Assembly (NCBI RefSeq): GCF_949987515.2
Contig: NC_082698.1
Location: 34,438,070-34,502,069 of the forward strand
Source of the DNA: Delphinus delphis
Lineage: Eukaryota; Chordata; Mammalia; Artiodactyla; Delphinidae
DNA length: 64,000 nt
Reading direction: 5' to 3'
Shown in pieces: positions 1 through 11,500 of this stretch. The position numbers and the translations under genes were made by a program. The notes beneath the pieces are model-generated. The model was not told where the DNA came from. It worked only from the letters and a program-made list of their open reading frames with translations, and did not search any database. The stretch's first letter is position 1. Each line of letters begins with the position of its first letter.

Positions 1-1126
1 GAAGGGCAGAGACCTTGTCTCTTACCAATAAGTATCTAGAAAATTGTAGGCACACGGTTGGCACTAAAATATCTGTTGAATAAATCTACCTTGCTTAGGG
101 GAATGGTCCAAAGTCACAGGGAATAGTTGGTAATATGCAAAATTTTCCACAACTGTAGTTGGCAATAAATCCCTAACTGGCAAAATTGGCATCTTAGGTG
201 GGATAAGATCTTGCCAGTACCATTTTGCTATGCCCCCTCTTTTATCTTCCCCCAAGCACACCCACAAAGTGGGCAGATGTGGAAAAAAAAGCAGCAATCT
301 GATTATCATTACCATGAACACCTGATTCCTGCCTGCAGGCAAATGCATCATCATTTCTATCTCCATATCAAATGATCTGGGATTGCAGGGAAGAAAATCT
401 GGAAAGAAGCTACAACAAAGTGATGAATCATACTGAGTTCTGTGTTCTTCCACTAATTTGGTCTGAAATCCTATTTTGGCCCACTGCCAAAAACAAAAAC
501 AAACCCAATTCTATATATAGACAATTTATAATGCCTTGTTTTATTTATTTGTCCAACCAATATTTATTGAAAGTCAACTAAATATATAAACTTTGCTCTC
601 CTCTTCTCATACCTTTATAAAACCTGGTCAATACCTAATTATGCTAATGTTCTCAAATGCCAAAGTCTTAGTCAGCTCTATTCTTTTGGTCTTTCTTTCC
701 TTCTCTACATATGCATATGTTAAATTTTCTTACATCCTGGACTAAATATGCCCCAGATTCCAACTCAATCTCATGTATGTCTTCATGCTAAATATAAGCG
801 TCATGCTAATGTTTGCCTTTCAAACAAAAATCAATACTGTATGTATTGAAATTCTGGATTGACTCACAAAGTGACTGATGCAAATGGAATGGAAAAGTTG
901 ACCCAGTCAACAAAACATGGCTAAACTAGAGATTAATGTCCAGAAGCATATTTTCCTAGATCGTGAATTCGAGTTCTGGTTAAAACAGATAGTGGTTATC
1001 AAGACTAATTAATCTAGACATTCCAGTAAAGTAGTTCGCTGATAGACATATACATTCATAGATAAACTCGCATGAATAGTCTATAGAAAGGAAAAACACG
1101 TAATGACTCATATGAGAAGAGAATCT
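1..1126. other. BTAF1 intron 14 sequence, nothing recognised
   Basis: AT-rich with no BTAF1 exon and no clear repeat apart from a possible decayed interspersed repeat at about 545-580. The 129-codon minus-strand frame at 64-453 has no recognisable family. Confidence 0.5.
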
Positions 1127-1238
1127 AAAAAAGAGTGAATATATGGGTATGTATAACTGATTCACTTTGCTGTACAGCAGAAACACAACATTGTAAATCA
1201 ACTATACTCTAATAAAAAATAATTTTTTAAAAAAAGGA
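1127..1238 (+). mobile_element. L1 3' end fragment
   Basis: The cetartiodactyl L1 3' terminus: GATTCACTTTGCTGTACAGCAG, then GTAAATCAACTATACTC, AATAAAA and an A-rich tail. Similar ends occur at 49.6 kb and 51.6 kb. Confidence 0.8.
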
Positions 1239-1488
1239 AAAGCAAGTGATCAATTACTTCACTTTGTCAAGCTCCTACTTCAGCAAAAAAAAAAAGTTAC
1301 ATCTTGATTTTAAGTCATTACCAAACGAAATTAATTTGGTTTGCTTAAGAGTTCTTATTTCATACTCCCTGAGAAGCCAGGCTTGCCAATACTTTCATAT
1401 GTTAACAACAGAGATAAAGGCACGGGGATTAAACAATTTATTTTCACAGATGCCAAGGTATGTCACATGGAAGTGTAAAAGAAATGAG

Positions 1489-1606
1489 ATTTCCCTGGTA
1501 GTCCAGTGGTTAGAACTCTGAGCTTCCACTGCCGGGGGCCCGGATTTGATCAGTCATTAGGGAACTAAGATCCCGCAAGCTGCATGGTACAACCAAATAA
1601 ATAAAT
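1489..1606 (+). mobile_element. Short tRNA-Glu-derived SINE (CHR-1 type)
   Basis: A monomer of about 115 bp with tRNA-Glu-like A and B boxes (CTGGTAGTCCAGTGGTTAGA) and an (AAAT)n tail. Flanked by the direct repeat AAAAGAAATGAG at 1,477-1,488 and 1,607-1,618. Antisense to BTAF1, within intron 14. Confidence 0.9.
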
Positions 1607-1699
1607 AAAAGAAATGAGAGTTTATTATTTCATAAATAACTATATTAACTGTGATTCTACACAAAAACATTTTAGAGATGAGTATATCTGCATATGCAC

Positions 1700-1905
1700 T
1701 TTTCTTTTCCCATCTTTACTGGAGTATAACTGCTTTACAATGTTGTGTTAGTTTCTGCTGTACAACAAAAGTGAATCAGCTGTATGTATACATACATCCC
1801 CATACCCCCTCCCTCTTGAGCCTCCCTCCCACCCTCCTTATCCCACCCCTCTAGGTGGTCACAAAGCATCGAGCTGATCTCCCTGTGCCATGTATACACA
1901 CTTAT
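1700..1905 (-). mobile_element. L1 3' end, reverse orientation
   Basis: Reads as the reverse complement of the L1 tail: TTTACTGGAGTATAACTGC, AACAAAAGTGAATCAGC, CCCTCCCACCCTCC, then GATCTCCCTGTGCCATG. Confidence 0.85.
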
Positions 1906-2234
1906 GATCGGATAAATTTTAAGATTTAGGATATCTTCCTTATAAAGTCTTCTGGTTTTACAAAGCAAAACAAAACACAAAATTACTAAAGATAATCAAA
2001 ATACTTCCAATGGAACAGAGGCATCAGTCTTTATGAGGTACTGATGCACTGAGCTACAGTGAGGTTTGGCCACACCAAATTACCTTGGAATTATTGAGGG
2101 GAATAGGTTGAGAAACTAGGAACTGAAACCAAAACAGAGCTAACTAGTAAATTAGCTCTGAAGTTTTTTTCACTTTGGACTTAAGGTGACTTCATATTCA
2201 GAAATGGGAAGGTAATTCAAGAGACACATTCCAT

Positions 2235-2480
2235 TTTGTCTTCTAAAACTAGAAGCTGAAAGTCAGCAAGAATTGGATCTAAATCTGAGTTGAGTCGCTT
2301 ACTATGAGATGTGTAGCTATGAGCTTGGGAAGGTTTCTTAATTTTTGATCATCAGTTCCCTCATCTGCAAAATAGGAATGGCAATAGCCACCCCATTTAT
2401 AGTGCTTACTGAAATTCACAGCATAAAGTTAAGCTCTCAATAATAGCCTGGATTATTATTACTACAATTACATATCATTC
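2235..2480 (+). mobile_element. MIR SINE remnant
   Basis: Contains the MIR core-type string CCTCATCTGCAAAATAGGAA and ends in AGCTCTCAATAATAGCC. Confidence 0.75.
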
Positions 2481-2595
2481 TTACACCCTAGAATACAAAT
2501 AAGATTTTGAAATTGTTAGGAAAGATTTCCAAGAAGTGTAAGTGTTAATTATTATTGTTATGTCTGTACTATTAATAATTTGTATTTGTACAGAA

Positions 2596-2790
2596 TTAAG
2601 GCACTTTCATATACATTATCTTACTTGGTCAATATATTACTCTGAAAAAGGATCAATAGAGATTATCACCAGAGGGTTAAATAAACTTGATCAAGGTCAT
2701 AAAGCTAACAAATGGTAGAGCTAAGGTTAGAACCCAGATTCTCTGTTTAGTTAAGGGATCTTTTCATTAAACCACTGAAGAGGAAACAAC
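2596..2790 (-). mobile_element. MIR SINE remnant, reverse orientation
   Basis: GGCACTTTCATATACATTAT, AAGGTCATAAAGCTAAC and GTTAGAACCCAGATTCT match a MIR read on the opposite strand. Confidence 0.7.
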
Positions 2791-2859
2791 AGTGATAGAA
2801 TGCAGCTCAGAAAAAAGTGAGGCAAGCTATATGAAGGTATATTTTATTGTCACAACAGG

Positions 2860-3135
2860 CCTAACATCTGTAGTCCAAATTCCCTGGAGCCAAATATGTT
2901 TTAAAATTCAGAATATTTTCAAATTTTAGAACAGTAATGAGGTTGTATATACCATATGTTATGTAATATCCTCAATAGAGTCTGAGGCAGCATCTGAATA
3001 AAATATATTAATATTTCTGCAGCAAAATTTGTGAATAGGCACATTAAGTAGGATAAAGACTTATTCAGAATGGTCAGGTTTTTCTGCCAAATAAGTAGTT
3101 TTATAAGTTGACCCAACTTACAAAAGTGCTGGATT
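2860..3135. mobile_element. Mariner-derived (MARNA-like) DNA transposon remnant
   Basis: TTCAGAATATTTTCAAATTTTAGAA near one end and GGATTTCAAAATTGCTGG near the other form the imperfect inverted ends of this family. A related copy lies at 47.27-47.53 kb. Confidence 0.5.
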
Positions 3136-5260
3136 TCAAAATTGCTGGTAAGAGACCATGGGCTTGCATTACAAGAGTCTGTGCATAGCTATTAATCAAT
3201 CTATAATAACTATCAGGTAATGCCATGGGAGGAACACAATAACAGATAAAAGCATCATACATGGTTTACTCTGCTATCTTCTCAGAAAGCAAATAATGTT
3301 GCCAAAATCACAAGATTAACCATAACCATTAAATAAATGCTCTTCACTGCATAATGACTTTATTTAAATAATGTTTTAGATAAAGAAAAATCATAGTGAG
3401 TTGTATAAGTCAGAATAACTTTATGGCCCTAGAAATCTGACCTGTTTCCTGAAGGAAAGTTACAGTGAGGAAGAAACGAAGCGAATATTTAGGAGAGAAA
3501 ATGTGTGTGTGGCTGGGGGCAGGTAGTGTTGGTGATGAGCCATGTACAAAGATACTCTCATCAAAAGAACGTAACATGGTTACAACTGGGATACAGGGGT
3601 AGACGTGGACAATATTAGGGAATAGCAGAGGAAAAGGCTGACAAGAGCCAAATAACAGAAGAACAAGAAAGACAGGAATTTAATTCTAATGTAGTAGGCA
3701 ATGACAAATTACTAACAAGTTTGCAAGTAAATGAGGCTATGGTCCCCCAAATTATCCTGACACTTAACTCAAATTCTCCCCTTTTAGAAATACTATGACT
3801 GTGTAGAAACTAAATATACAAAGACTGATTCCAAACCTTAAAGAGCCAACTATTAGGGAAAGGACAATAATATTTTTTTATAAATATACAGAAGAAAGAA
3901 AATGGGTAAATTAGAAAATAGGTGATGTTCTAAGGGGGTTACCATTTATTCTTTATATTTTTCATGAAAAAAACTTGAAGCAAGTAAGAATTATAACAAA
4001 TGCCAAGTGTGGATAGTGGATAGATGAATGTTGTTTTATAATTCCCTCTTTTTTCTATTTAAATAATTTCCCAAAATTAAAAAAATGAAAAAGAGGTGGT
4101 GATAGTAAGAAAAGTAATCTGAAAGGGTTTGGCTTTATAGTATTATTTTGGGAAAAAAACAGAACAAAAAATCAAACAAAATAGTAAAGAATATATGTGG
4201 GGGCCAAAAAGTGGAATGTACTAAGAGTGGGTGATATGCACCATAACTACAGCCTCCAATGGTGAGGCTACTGGAGAGCAAGGCTCAGGGCAGTGACGAA
4301 GCACAAAATAATCTACATGCATCAATATTAAGTTTCACTGACAGCAATGCTTTCAGTAAAAAGACACTCTGAAGATACAGGATAGATAGTAACAATGGGA
4401 AATTTCATTAGTGACACCATTAAAATTTTTTTAAGAAGAGAAAAAGAAGAGGCATAGATAACAAACACAAAAGGACATAGGAAATACAATAAACATTAAA
4501 ACCTAGAAAAATAAAGGATTATGCACATATCAGAATAACTGGACGGAAGATATGGAAGCAGGATAGATTTAAATGTCTAAAAGGAGGAGACTCTTTGGAA
4601 AAGCTCTTTTGTTCAATACAGTCTGTATAACTTGCCTAATTTGAAACTGACATATTTTTCAGAAAAATGAGATGCTTATAGAAGTATGTATTAAAGATAC
4701 TAGATGTTAAATAGGAAGAAGTAAGGGAAGATGACTTTTTTTAACCTTATCACCCAAATCCTCCTGATCTTTCAGCACTTAGTCTAGCCTTCAATGCTGC
4801 TTCCTGACACCTATCATATTCTGGTCTTCCATTATTTATTTGCAGAGGTTTATTAAACTTATTACATAAGAGTCTTATCACAATCATATCATAAATTTTT
4901 TCAAAGTAAGAACCATGTAGGATTTTTTTCTTATTGATAATTTCCCGTAACACCCTGCACTGAATTTTATATAAATTTATTTAACAAATATTGAGGGCCT
5001 ATGCATAAGTGATGGCTGACGTACCACAAATCACATACAAACACAATAGAGTTCTGGTATAAGAAATGACAGTCATCATCATCAATCTACTACACATGCT
5101 AAGGCCAAAGCATTCATTTACAAGCCAGTAAAGGCAAATTCAAATTTGGTCAAAGGACCTAAATAAATAAATAAATAAAGCCCCGAATAAAAAGAAATCA
5201 ACATCACAGAACACCGTAGAGATGTTTTCACAACCACATAATTTTAATAGCCAATATCAA
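3136..5260. other. BTAF1 intron 14, no recognised feature
   Basis: AT-rich, with possible diverged L1 or L2 material that I could not place. Ends in an (AAAT)n tract at 5,161-5,179. Confidence 0.45.
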
Positions 5261-5270
5261 CAATCATTGA

Positions 5271-5565
5271 GGACTTCCCTGGTGGCGCAGTGGTTAAGTA
5301 TCTGCCTGCCAATGCGGGGGACACGGGTTTGAGCCCTGGTCCAGGAATACCCCACATGCTGCGGAGCAACTAAGCCCATGCACCACAACCACTGAGCCCA
5401 CGCGCATAGAACCTGTGCTGCGCAACAAGAGAAGCCACCGCAATGAGAAGCCCGTGCACTGCAACCAAGAGTAGCCCCCACTTGCTTCAACTAGAGAAAG
5501 CCTGTACGCAGCAACGAAGACCCAACGCAGCCAAAAATAAATAATAAATTTATTAAAAAAACAAA
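5271..5565 (+). mobile_element. Long tRNA-derived SINE (CHR-2 type)
   Basis: Full-length about 295-bp form with head GGACTTCCCTGGTGGCGCAG and body ending GACCCAACGCAGCCAAAAAT plus AAAT tail. Flanked by CAATCATTGA (left) and CAATCACTGA (right). Confidence 0.93.
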
Positions 5566-5857
5566 CAAACCAATCACTGAAGGGCTAAAACAATTTTGAA
5601 GGGGATTTGGAGCAATTTTGGAATCAAAAAAATTTGAAACATGAGAGGAGGAGCCAGATTTTAAGATGGACAAAAGTGAGAAATCACAATTGACAGCTGA
5701 GAGAGGAAAAAAAAAAAACACCTAGGAAAAAGCAACTGAAAAAGAAGCAGTGTGACTCATGTATCTCAATATTCCCACGGTATACCGTAATAAGCAAGCA
5801 CACTATCGACCAATAAATCATCTTGGTGACTCTTTCATCAAAAAATATTAACTTATG

Positions 5858-6056
5858 GGCTTCCCTGGTGGCGCAGTGGTTGAGAGTCCGCCTGCCGATG
5901 CAGGGGACACGGGTTCGTGCCCCGGTCCGGGAGGACCCCACATGCCGCGGAGCAGCTGGGCCCGTGAGCCATGGCCACTGAGCCTGCGCGTCCGGAGCCT
6001 GTGCTCCACAACGGGAGAGGCCACAGCAGTGAGAGGCCCATGTACCGCAAAAAAAA
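5858..6056 (+). mobile_element. Cetacean about 200-bp SINE (CHR-1 derived)
   Basis: Head GGGCTTCCCTGGTGGCGCAG, CpG-rich body, end GAGAGGCCCATGTACCGC plus A tail. Target-site duplication ATTAACTTATG at 5,847-5,857 and 6,057-6,067. Confidence 0.95.
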
Positions 6057-6294
6057 ATTAACTTATGTTTAATATACTTTAAGATGATAACCAGGTTTGT
6101 CAATGATTTTAATGGGTAACTATTTTTGGTGGCAAAAAAGTATGTTTCAACTATTTAGAAAACTGATTTATATGAAATACCTGATTTCCTAATAATGTAA
6201 ATAAAGTTGACATTACTAAAGAAATAATGCCACAAAAGTTAAGTTTAAAAGAGACTGCAGGTGGCTTAATCACCTTATAAAGAACAGAAAGGCT

Positions 6295-7350
6295 TAAAAG
6301 AACAATGAGGAACTCATATACAAAATATACAAAGAAATCTTAAAATTCAACAGTAAGAAAACAACCCAATTTAAAAATGGGGAAAAGATCTGAACACTTC
6401 ATTAAAGAAGAAATATAGATGGTAAAAAGCATATGAAAAGATGTTTAACATCATATATCATTAGGGAACCGCAAATTAAAACTATAGTGAGATACCACTA
6501 CACACTTATTAGAAAGGCTAAAATCCACAACACTGACAACATCAAATGCTGGGAGATGATGTAGAGGAACACAAACTCTCACACTGCTGGTGGAAATGTA
6601 AACTGGTGCAGCCACTTTTGGAAGACACTTTCTTATAAAATTAAACATACTCTTACTATATGATCCAGCAATTGTGCTCCTTGGTATTTCACTGAAAACT
6701 ATGCCCACACAAAAACCTGCACGTGAATGTTTAAAACTTTGTTCATAATGGTCCAAACAGAAAGAAACAAAAATATCCTTCAATAGGTGAATATATGAAC
6801 TGTGTTACATCCATACAATGGAACATTATTCAGTGATAAAAAAAATGAGCTATCAAGTCACAAAAAAACATGGAGGAACCTTAATTCTGTATTGCTAAAT
6901 GAAAAAAAGCCTCTCTTAAAAGGCTACTTACTACATGACTCCAACTATATGACATTCTGCAAAAGGCAAAACCATGAAGACAGTAAAAGGATCAGTGGTT
7001 GCTAAGGCTCTGAAGGGAGGAAAAGTAGAAATGCATAGGTGGGGCACAGGCATTTTTTAGGGCAGTGAAACTATTCTCTGTGTTACTCTAATGGTGGACA
7101 CGTAACACTGTACATTTATCAAAACCCATAGAATCTACAATACAAAGAGTGAACCCTAATGTAAACTGTAGACTTTGTTAATAATATATCAATATTGGTT
7201 TATCAACTGTAACAAATGTACTACACTAATGCAAGATCTTAGCTAAAGGGGAAACTGTGTGCATATGGGTAGGGGCATATGGGAACTATGTACTTTTCGC
7301 TTTTTCTATAAACTTAAAACTGCTCCAAACAACAACAACAACAACAACAT
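6295..7350 (+). mobile_element. Old L1 (L1M type) 3' portion, ending in (AAC)n
   Basis: ORF2 tail strings such as GAGATACCACTACACACTTA, GCTGGTGGAAATGTAAACTG and ATGGAACATTATTCAGTGA are followed by a 3' UTR and an AAC repeat at 7,324-7,348. Frames are broken. The element is antisense to BTAF1. Confidence 0.85.
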
Positions 7351-8189
7351 GAAGGGAAGAAATTTGATAACTTCAAGAGGTCTACCGAAAGTGAATTTAA
7401 GAATATTTACATCAAAAACATTTAGGCAAAACTCACAAAAGTAAAACAAAAATGAAGTGAAAACTCAGAACAACCCATGCCGGTTTTGTCATATGAACCC
7501 ATGCCTGATCAACTAAGGATTATAAAACAGACCTGATAGTTTTTCCTTAGAAGACTGTGATTAGACAAAAAAGATAATGTAAAACGAAACTTTACAAACA
7601 TTGATTCATGGTAGTGCAACACAACATCATGTTGTAGATTAAAGTAGGTCTACATGGAATATTCCTAATTCACATATGAATGCATGGTTAGTGAACACAA
7701 AAGAGACATTTACCCCTACGATATTGTCTAAAAAATTAATCACTGCTTTTTGAAGACCACCGTCTCAAACTGCACTATCTATAAATAACAGCATGATAGA
7801 AGAATAGATTCCTTATGGTGTTTCCCTAAATTCTAGTATTTTGTTTGACCTTTAGGGCTATTTTTAAAATAGGAATGTGAAGCCTTTTACAGACAGGGCA
7901 AGGACTCCTCAGCTCATTAACAGATTCCATTCACACAGTGATATTACCTGAAGGTTCTCTGTAGGCATTTCATTGTGTTATTCCTGAAGTATACTATCCT
8001 TTGAAATATCATGCTCTTAAGATTGAGTAATCCTTAAGAGAAGGTAAGTGCCTAGCAATTTTATTATCAGTCTTTAGAGTCATACCGCAGAGCTTCAAAT
8101 GTAGCCTTCTAACCTGGGATGAGTTTTGCCAATCATCCAACTGTCAACCACACAGAGCAAGAAAAGAATAAACAACAAGTCTCTGACAG

Positions 8190-8390
8190 GAAGGGAATAT
8201 TCAATCAATCTTTCATTCGACAAATACTCACTGAGGGCCATCCATGTGTTAAGCAATATTCCAAGTGCTGGGAATACAACCTACAACAAAATATTAAAAT
8301 ATTTCTGCCCTTATGGTGATTACATTCTTATGTGTCTACAGAGTCACCATACAATTTTACTAGGCCTAGCATTCTCCTGATCTTTATGTG
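8190..8390 (+). repeat. Diverged mammalian interspersed repeat (family not named)
   Basis: TTCATTCGACAAATACTCACTGAGGGCC, then GCTGGGAATACAACC and TTATGGTGATTACATTCT. This motif series is widespread in mammals and related copies appear at 46.35 kb and 41.94 kb. It ends about 85 bp before exon 14. Confidence 0.55.
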
Positions 8391-8474
8391 AAGCAAGGGT
8401 AACCTGGTGATCATATTTATTTTACAAAATTAATTTATATAAATTTCAAGATTACTATGGTTATTAGTTCTTAC

Positions 8475-8595
8475 CTGGTCTTGAGTTGATAATAAAGTGA
8501 ACAGAGTTTCCAATGCTGCTCTTCGAACTGATGATATAGTGTGATGCAAAAAAGGCCAGACTCGTGGAACTAAAACTGTGAGTGACTGTTGAATA
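8475..8595 (-). CDS. BTAF1: BTAF1 exon 14 (residues 510-550), last exon in the window
   Basis: A 121-bp exon between acceptor TTTATTAG and donor CAG|GTAAGA. It encodes [20 protein letters not shown] through [13 protein letters not shown]. The next expected exon was looked for on the minus strand between 1 and 8,474 and not recognised, so intron 14 is at least about 8.5 kb. Confidence 0.96.
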
Positions 8596-11500
8596 CTAAT
8601 AAAGAAGAAACAAATTAATCTTACTCATTCTCAGTTGAAGCTCTATTGATACATTATCTAAGTATCAATTCCTTGTGGACCTAGCATCATTTTTGATGAA
8701 TAAATTCTAAAAAGACAATACAATTTTCATATGAACATTCGCTTAACACCCTCATTCAAAACCGTTATTATATAGTACCAGTACAGACAGAGCAAATGCA
8801 GTCATAAAGAAGAGGAGAAATATTAACATTAGGTTGTTCTATGGCACTAATGCCATGAATTAACCTTTATCAAATTAGAACTTTCCAATATAACTGCACT
8901 TATTCTCAGTCTGTTCTTACTCAGGAAAATGGGGGCATGTATCTTAGCTGGTAGTCAGCCTACACAAAATCAGGATTGCTAATCCTTATTACTTTCCCAT
9001 GGCTAACCCCAATGGGTAACCCCAATGGGTAACCAATAGGTGCACATAACTTACAACCCCCTTTGGGGCCATCTCTATCACATATCAAAAGAAACAAGAG
9101 ATGGTATGGTAGTAGATTTGAAATTTGTTATCCTGATCTTGCATTACTAAGTTAGGAAAATTCAAATTATCTTCCTTCTCACAGATTAGATTTTTTTTTT
9201 TTTTTGCTATACGCGGGCCTCTCATTGTTGTGGCCTCTCCCGTTGCGGAGCACAGGCTCCGGACTCGCAGGCTCAGCGGCCATGGCTCACGGGCCCAGCC
9301 GCTCCGCGGCATGTGGGATCTTCCCAGACCAGGGCACGAACCCGTGTCCCCTGCATCGGCAGGCGGACTCCCAACCACTGCGCCACCAGGGAAGCCCCTC
9401 ACAGATTAGATTTTAAATGGGAAAGCAAGCAAAGCCACGTGTAGGCTAACAACCTGGACTAAGATTCCTGTCACATCCGTGAGTCATTTATAAAAGTTAC
9501 CTCAAATTAGGAAATTATTTATAACTAGCACTTGAAATATATACCTCTGCAGAAAAAGAAATGAGGAAAAAAGAATATGTCATTGTAACTATTTATCTGT
9601 TCTTTTAGTTCCTCTCAGGACATCCATCTTTTAATGCTATTTTCATTACTTGCAGGTTTGTATGAACATCACTTCTTAAATTTATTTACACATTTAGTAA
9701 ATTTACTTATAAAATTATAACTTAAAACACATGCACACACGGGCATAAAACAGTCAAAAATGTATTATAAAAGCATTATAACAGGTCTTGTTAATAGTGT
9801 AACTGTTCATGCTCCAAATACATGCTGCATTTCTTCTTACATAAGCTGGAAAGTATCTGCCAAATATCAAAACATATGAAGCAAATTTTCTAAGGCAATT
9901 TTGAAAAAAAAAATAAAAAACTACATTATTTCTCATTGAATTAACAGAATTTTCACTACATTCTTTCATTTTTGTTTACATTATCTAGCTTTCCAGACAC
10001 TGTCCACTTGATTACTTTTTTTTAAAAGTCCAAAGTCTTTATTTAGGGCTGGTGCCAACAAACTAAGGCGCACAGTTCAAATCCACTCTACTTGGTTTTT
10101 TTAAATAAAGTTTTATTGGATCGCAGGCATGTTCATTCCTTTATGTATTATCTATGACTACTTTTGTGCTACAATGGCAGAGTTGAGTAGTTTTGACAGA
10201 GATCATATGGCCCACAAAGCCAAAACATCACTATCTGGGCAAAAAAAGTTTGCCAACCCCTGATATAGAGTAATTAAGAACTCTTGCATTTTGAAGCTTG
10301 AGAAGGGCTTTCATATAGATTAACTGATTTAATCCCTATACCAATGAAAGCATCTGAAAATTAGGAAACGCCATATATGCACTACCACTTCAACTTTTTT
10401 CTTCATTTTATAGGCATTTATTTTGCTACTCCAATTTGTGAGCTGTCCTACTAGCCTAAATTTAACATTGAAGGACTATCAGCAGGTCAGTATTATTTGA
10501 AACATTTTTCACACATTGATGATTTTCATTGGAAACAGATGCACTCTCAGAACCAGAAATCATTTATAATCATAACCACATAAACATTCACTGAACACTC
10601 TCACTAGGCTAAGAAGAATAACTTTCTCATCTGTGATTTTTTTTTTTAAGTTGCATACGATTTTCTTCTCTATCTCCAAGGATACTATTAATAGAAAATA
10701 ATATTCAGGAGCCAGTCTAAAAGGTAGGGAATACATTAATTAGCTGAGCTTCATTTCAAATATCAGGATAGGAAAATAAACAACATTTTAAATTTTTGGT
10801 TTATGTTTTGGCTTCACCCAGACTCTGACTTTGGACATTATATTACATTATTATGTATTCCCTTCCTGATGACTGATTACTGAAATCAAGAACAAGAGTT
10901 GAAGTGAACATCACAAAGAAAAAGTTTACAGAGTAGCAAATTTTGGAAAAAGTAAAACTGATGTTCAACAGTAATTCTATTAACTAAATGTCACAAAGGC
11001 TAAAATTCCATAGTCTGGGGCTAGAGGTGAAAATAATATGTAATAATTGTATTTCTAAAGTTAACTATTACAGGATGAACAAATCGAAGAATTATATAAA
11101 TAAACTAACCCAAGAATATGACCAAAGTTCCCGCCCCAAAAGAGCTGGTGGCTAGACAGTCAAGAAGAAAAGTCCTCCTGGAAATAACTGTCTTTGGCAT
11201 CCCCAACTTACCGTACTGTTCTAAACGGTGCTAGACTATTGTATTTTTAGGCTTAATTATCTGGAAATGTATGTAAACACTTTTTACTTTATTCCACTGA
11301 ATAGAAATAATTACCTGCATTGTTGAACCTGAGGGTAAGTTAACAAGGATGAAAGAAGAGTCATAATACTATTTGTTGAAGCTGTTAGATCATCTAGTTC
11401 CAGAAGAGCATCCCATAATGTATTTATAATGAAGGGTACCTGTAAGATTAGTTATCAAGAAAAGTTATTAATTTTGCAAGAAATATTCCCGAGTCATGCC

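Noticed and set aside
64..453. 129-codon minus-strand open frame
   Set aside because: No known family, no splice context and no codon bias. Open frames of this length occur by chance in such DNA.
1..8474. BTAF1 exon 15
   Set aside because: I looked for the expected continuation after LLSTQDQ on the minus strand and found no matching frame with splice borders. It probably lies beyond the window.
9085..9416. Recurrent open frames encoding [24 protein letters not shown] proteins (also at 5.86, 41.5, 60.1, 61.7 and 62.5 kb)
   Set aside because: They are translations of the 200-bp SINE in different frames. The similarity reflects repeat identity, not a protein family.
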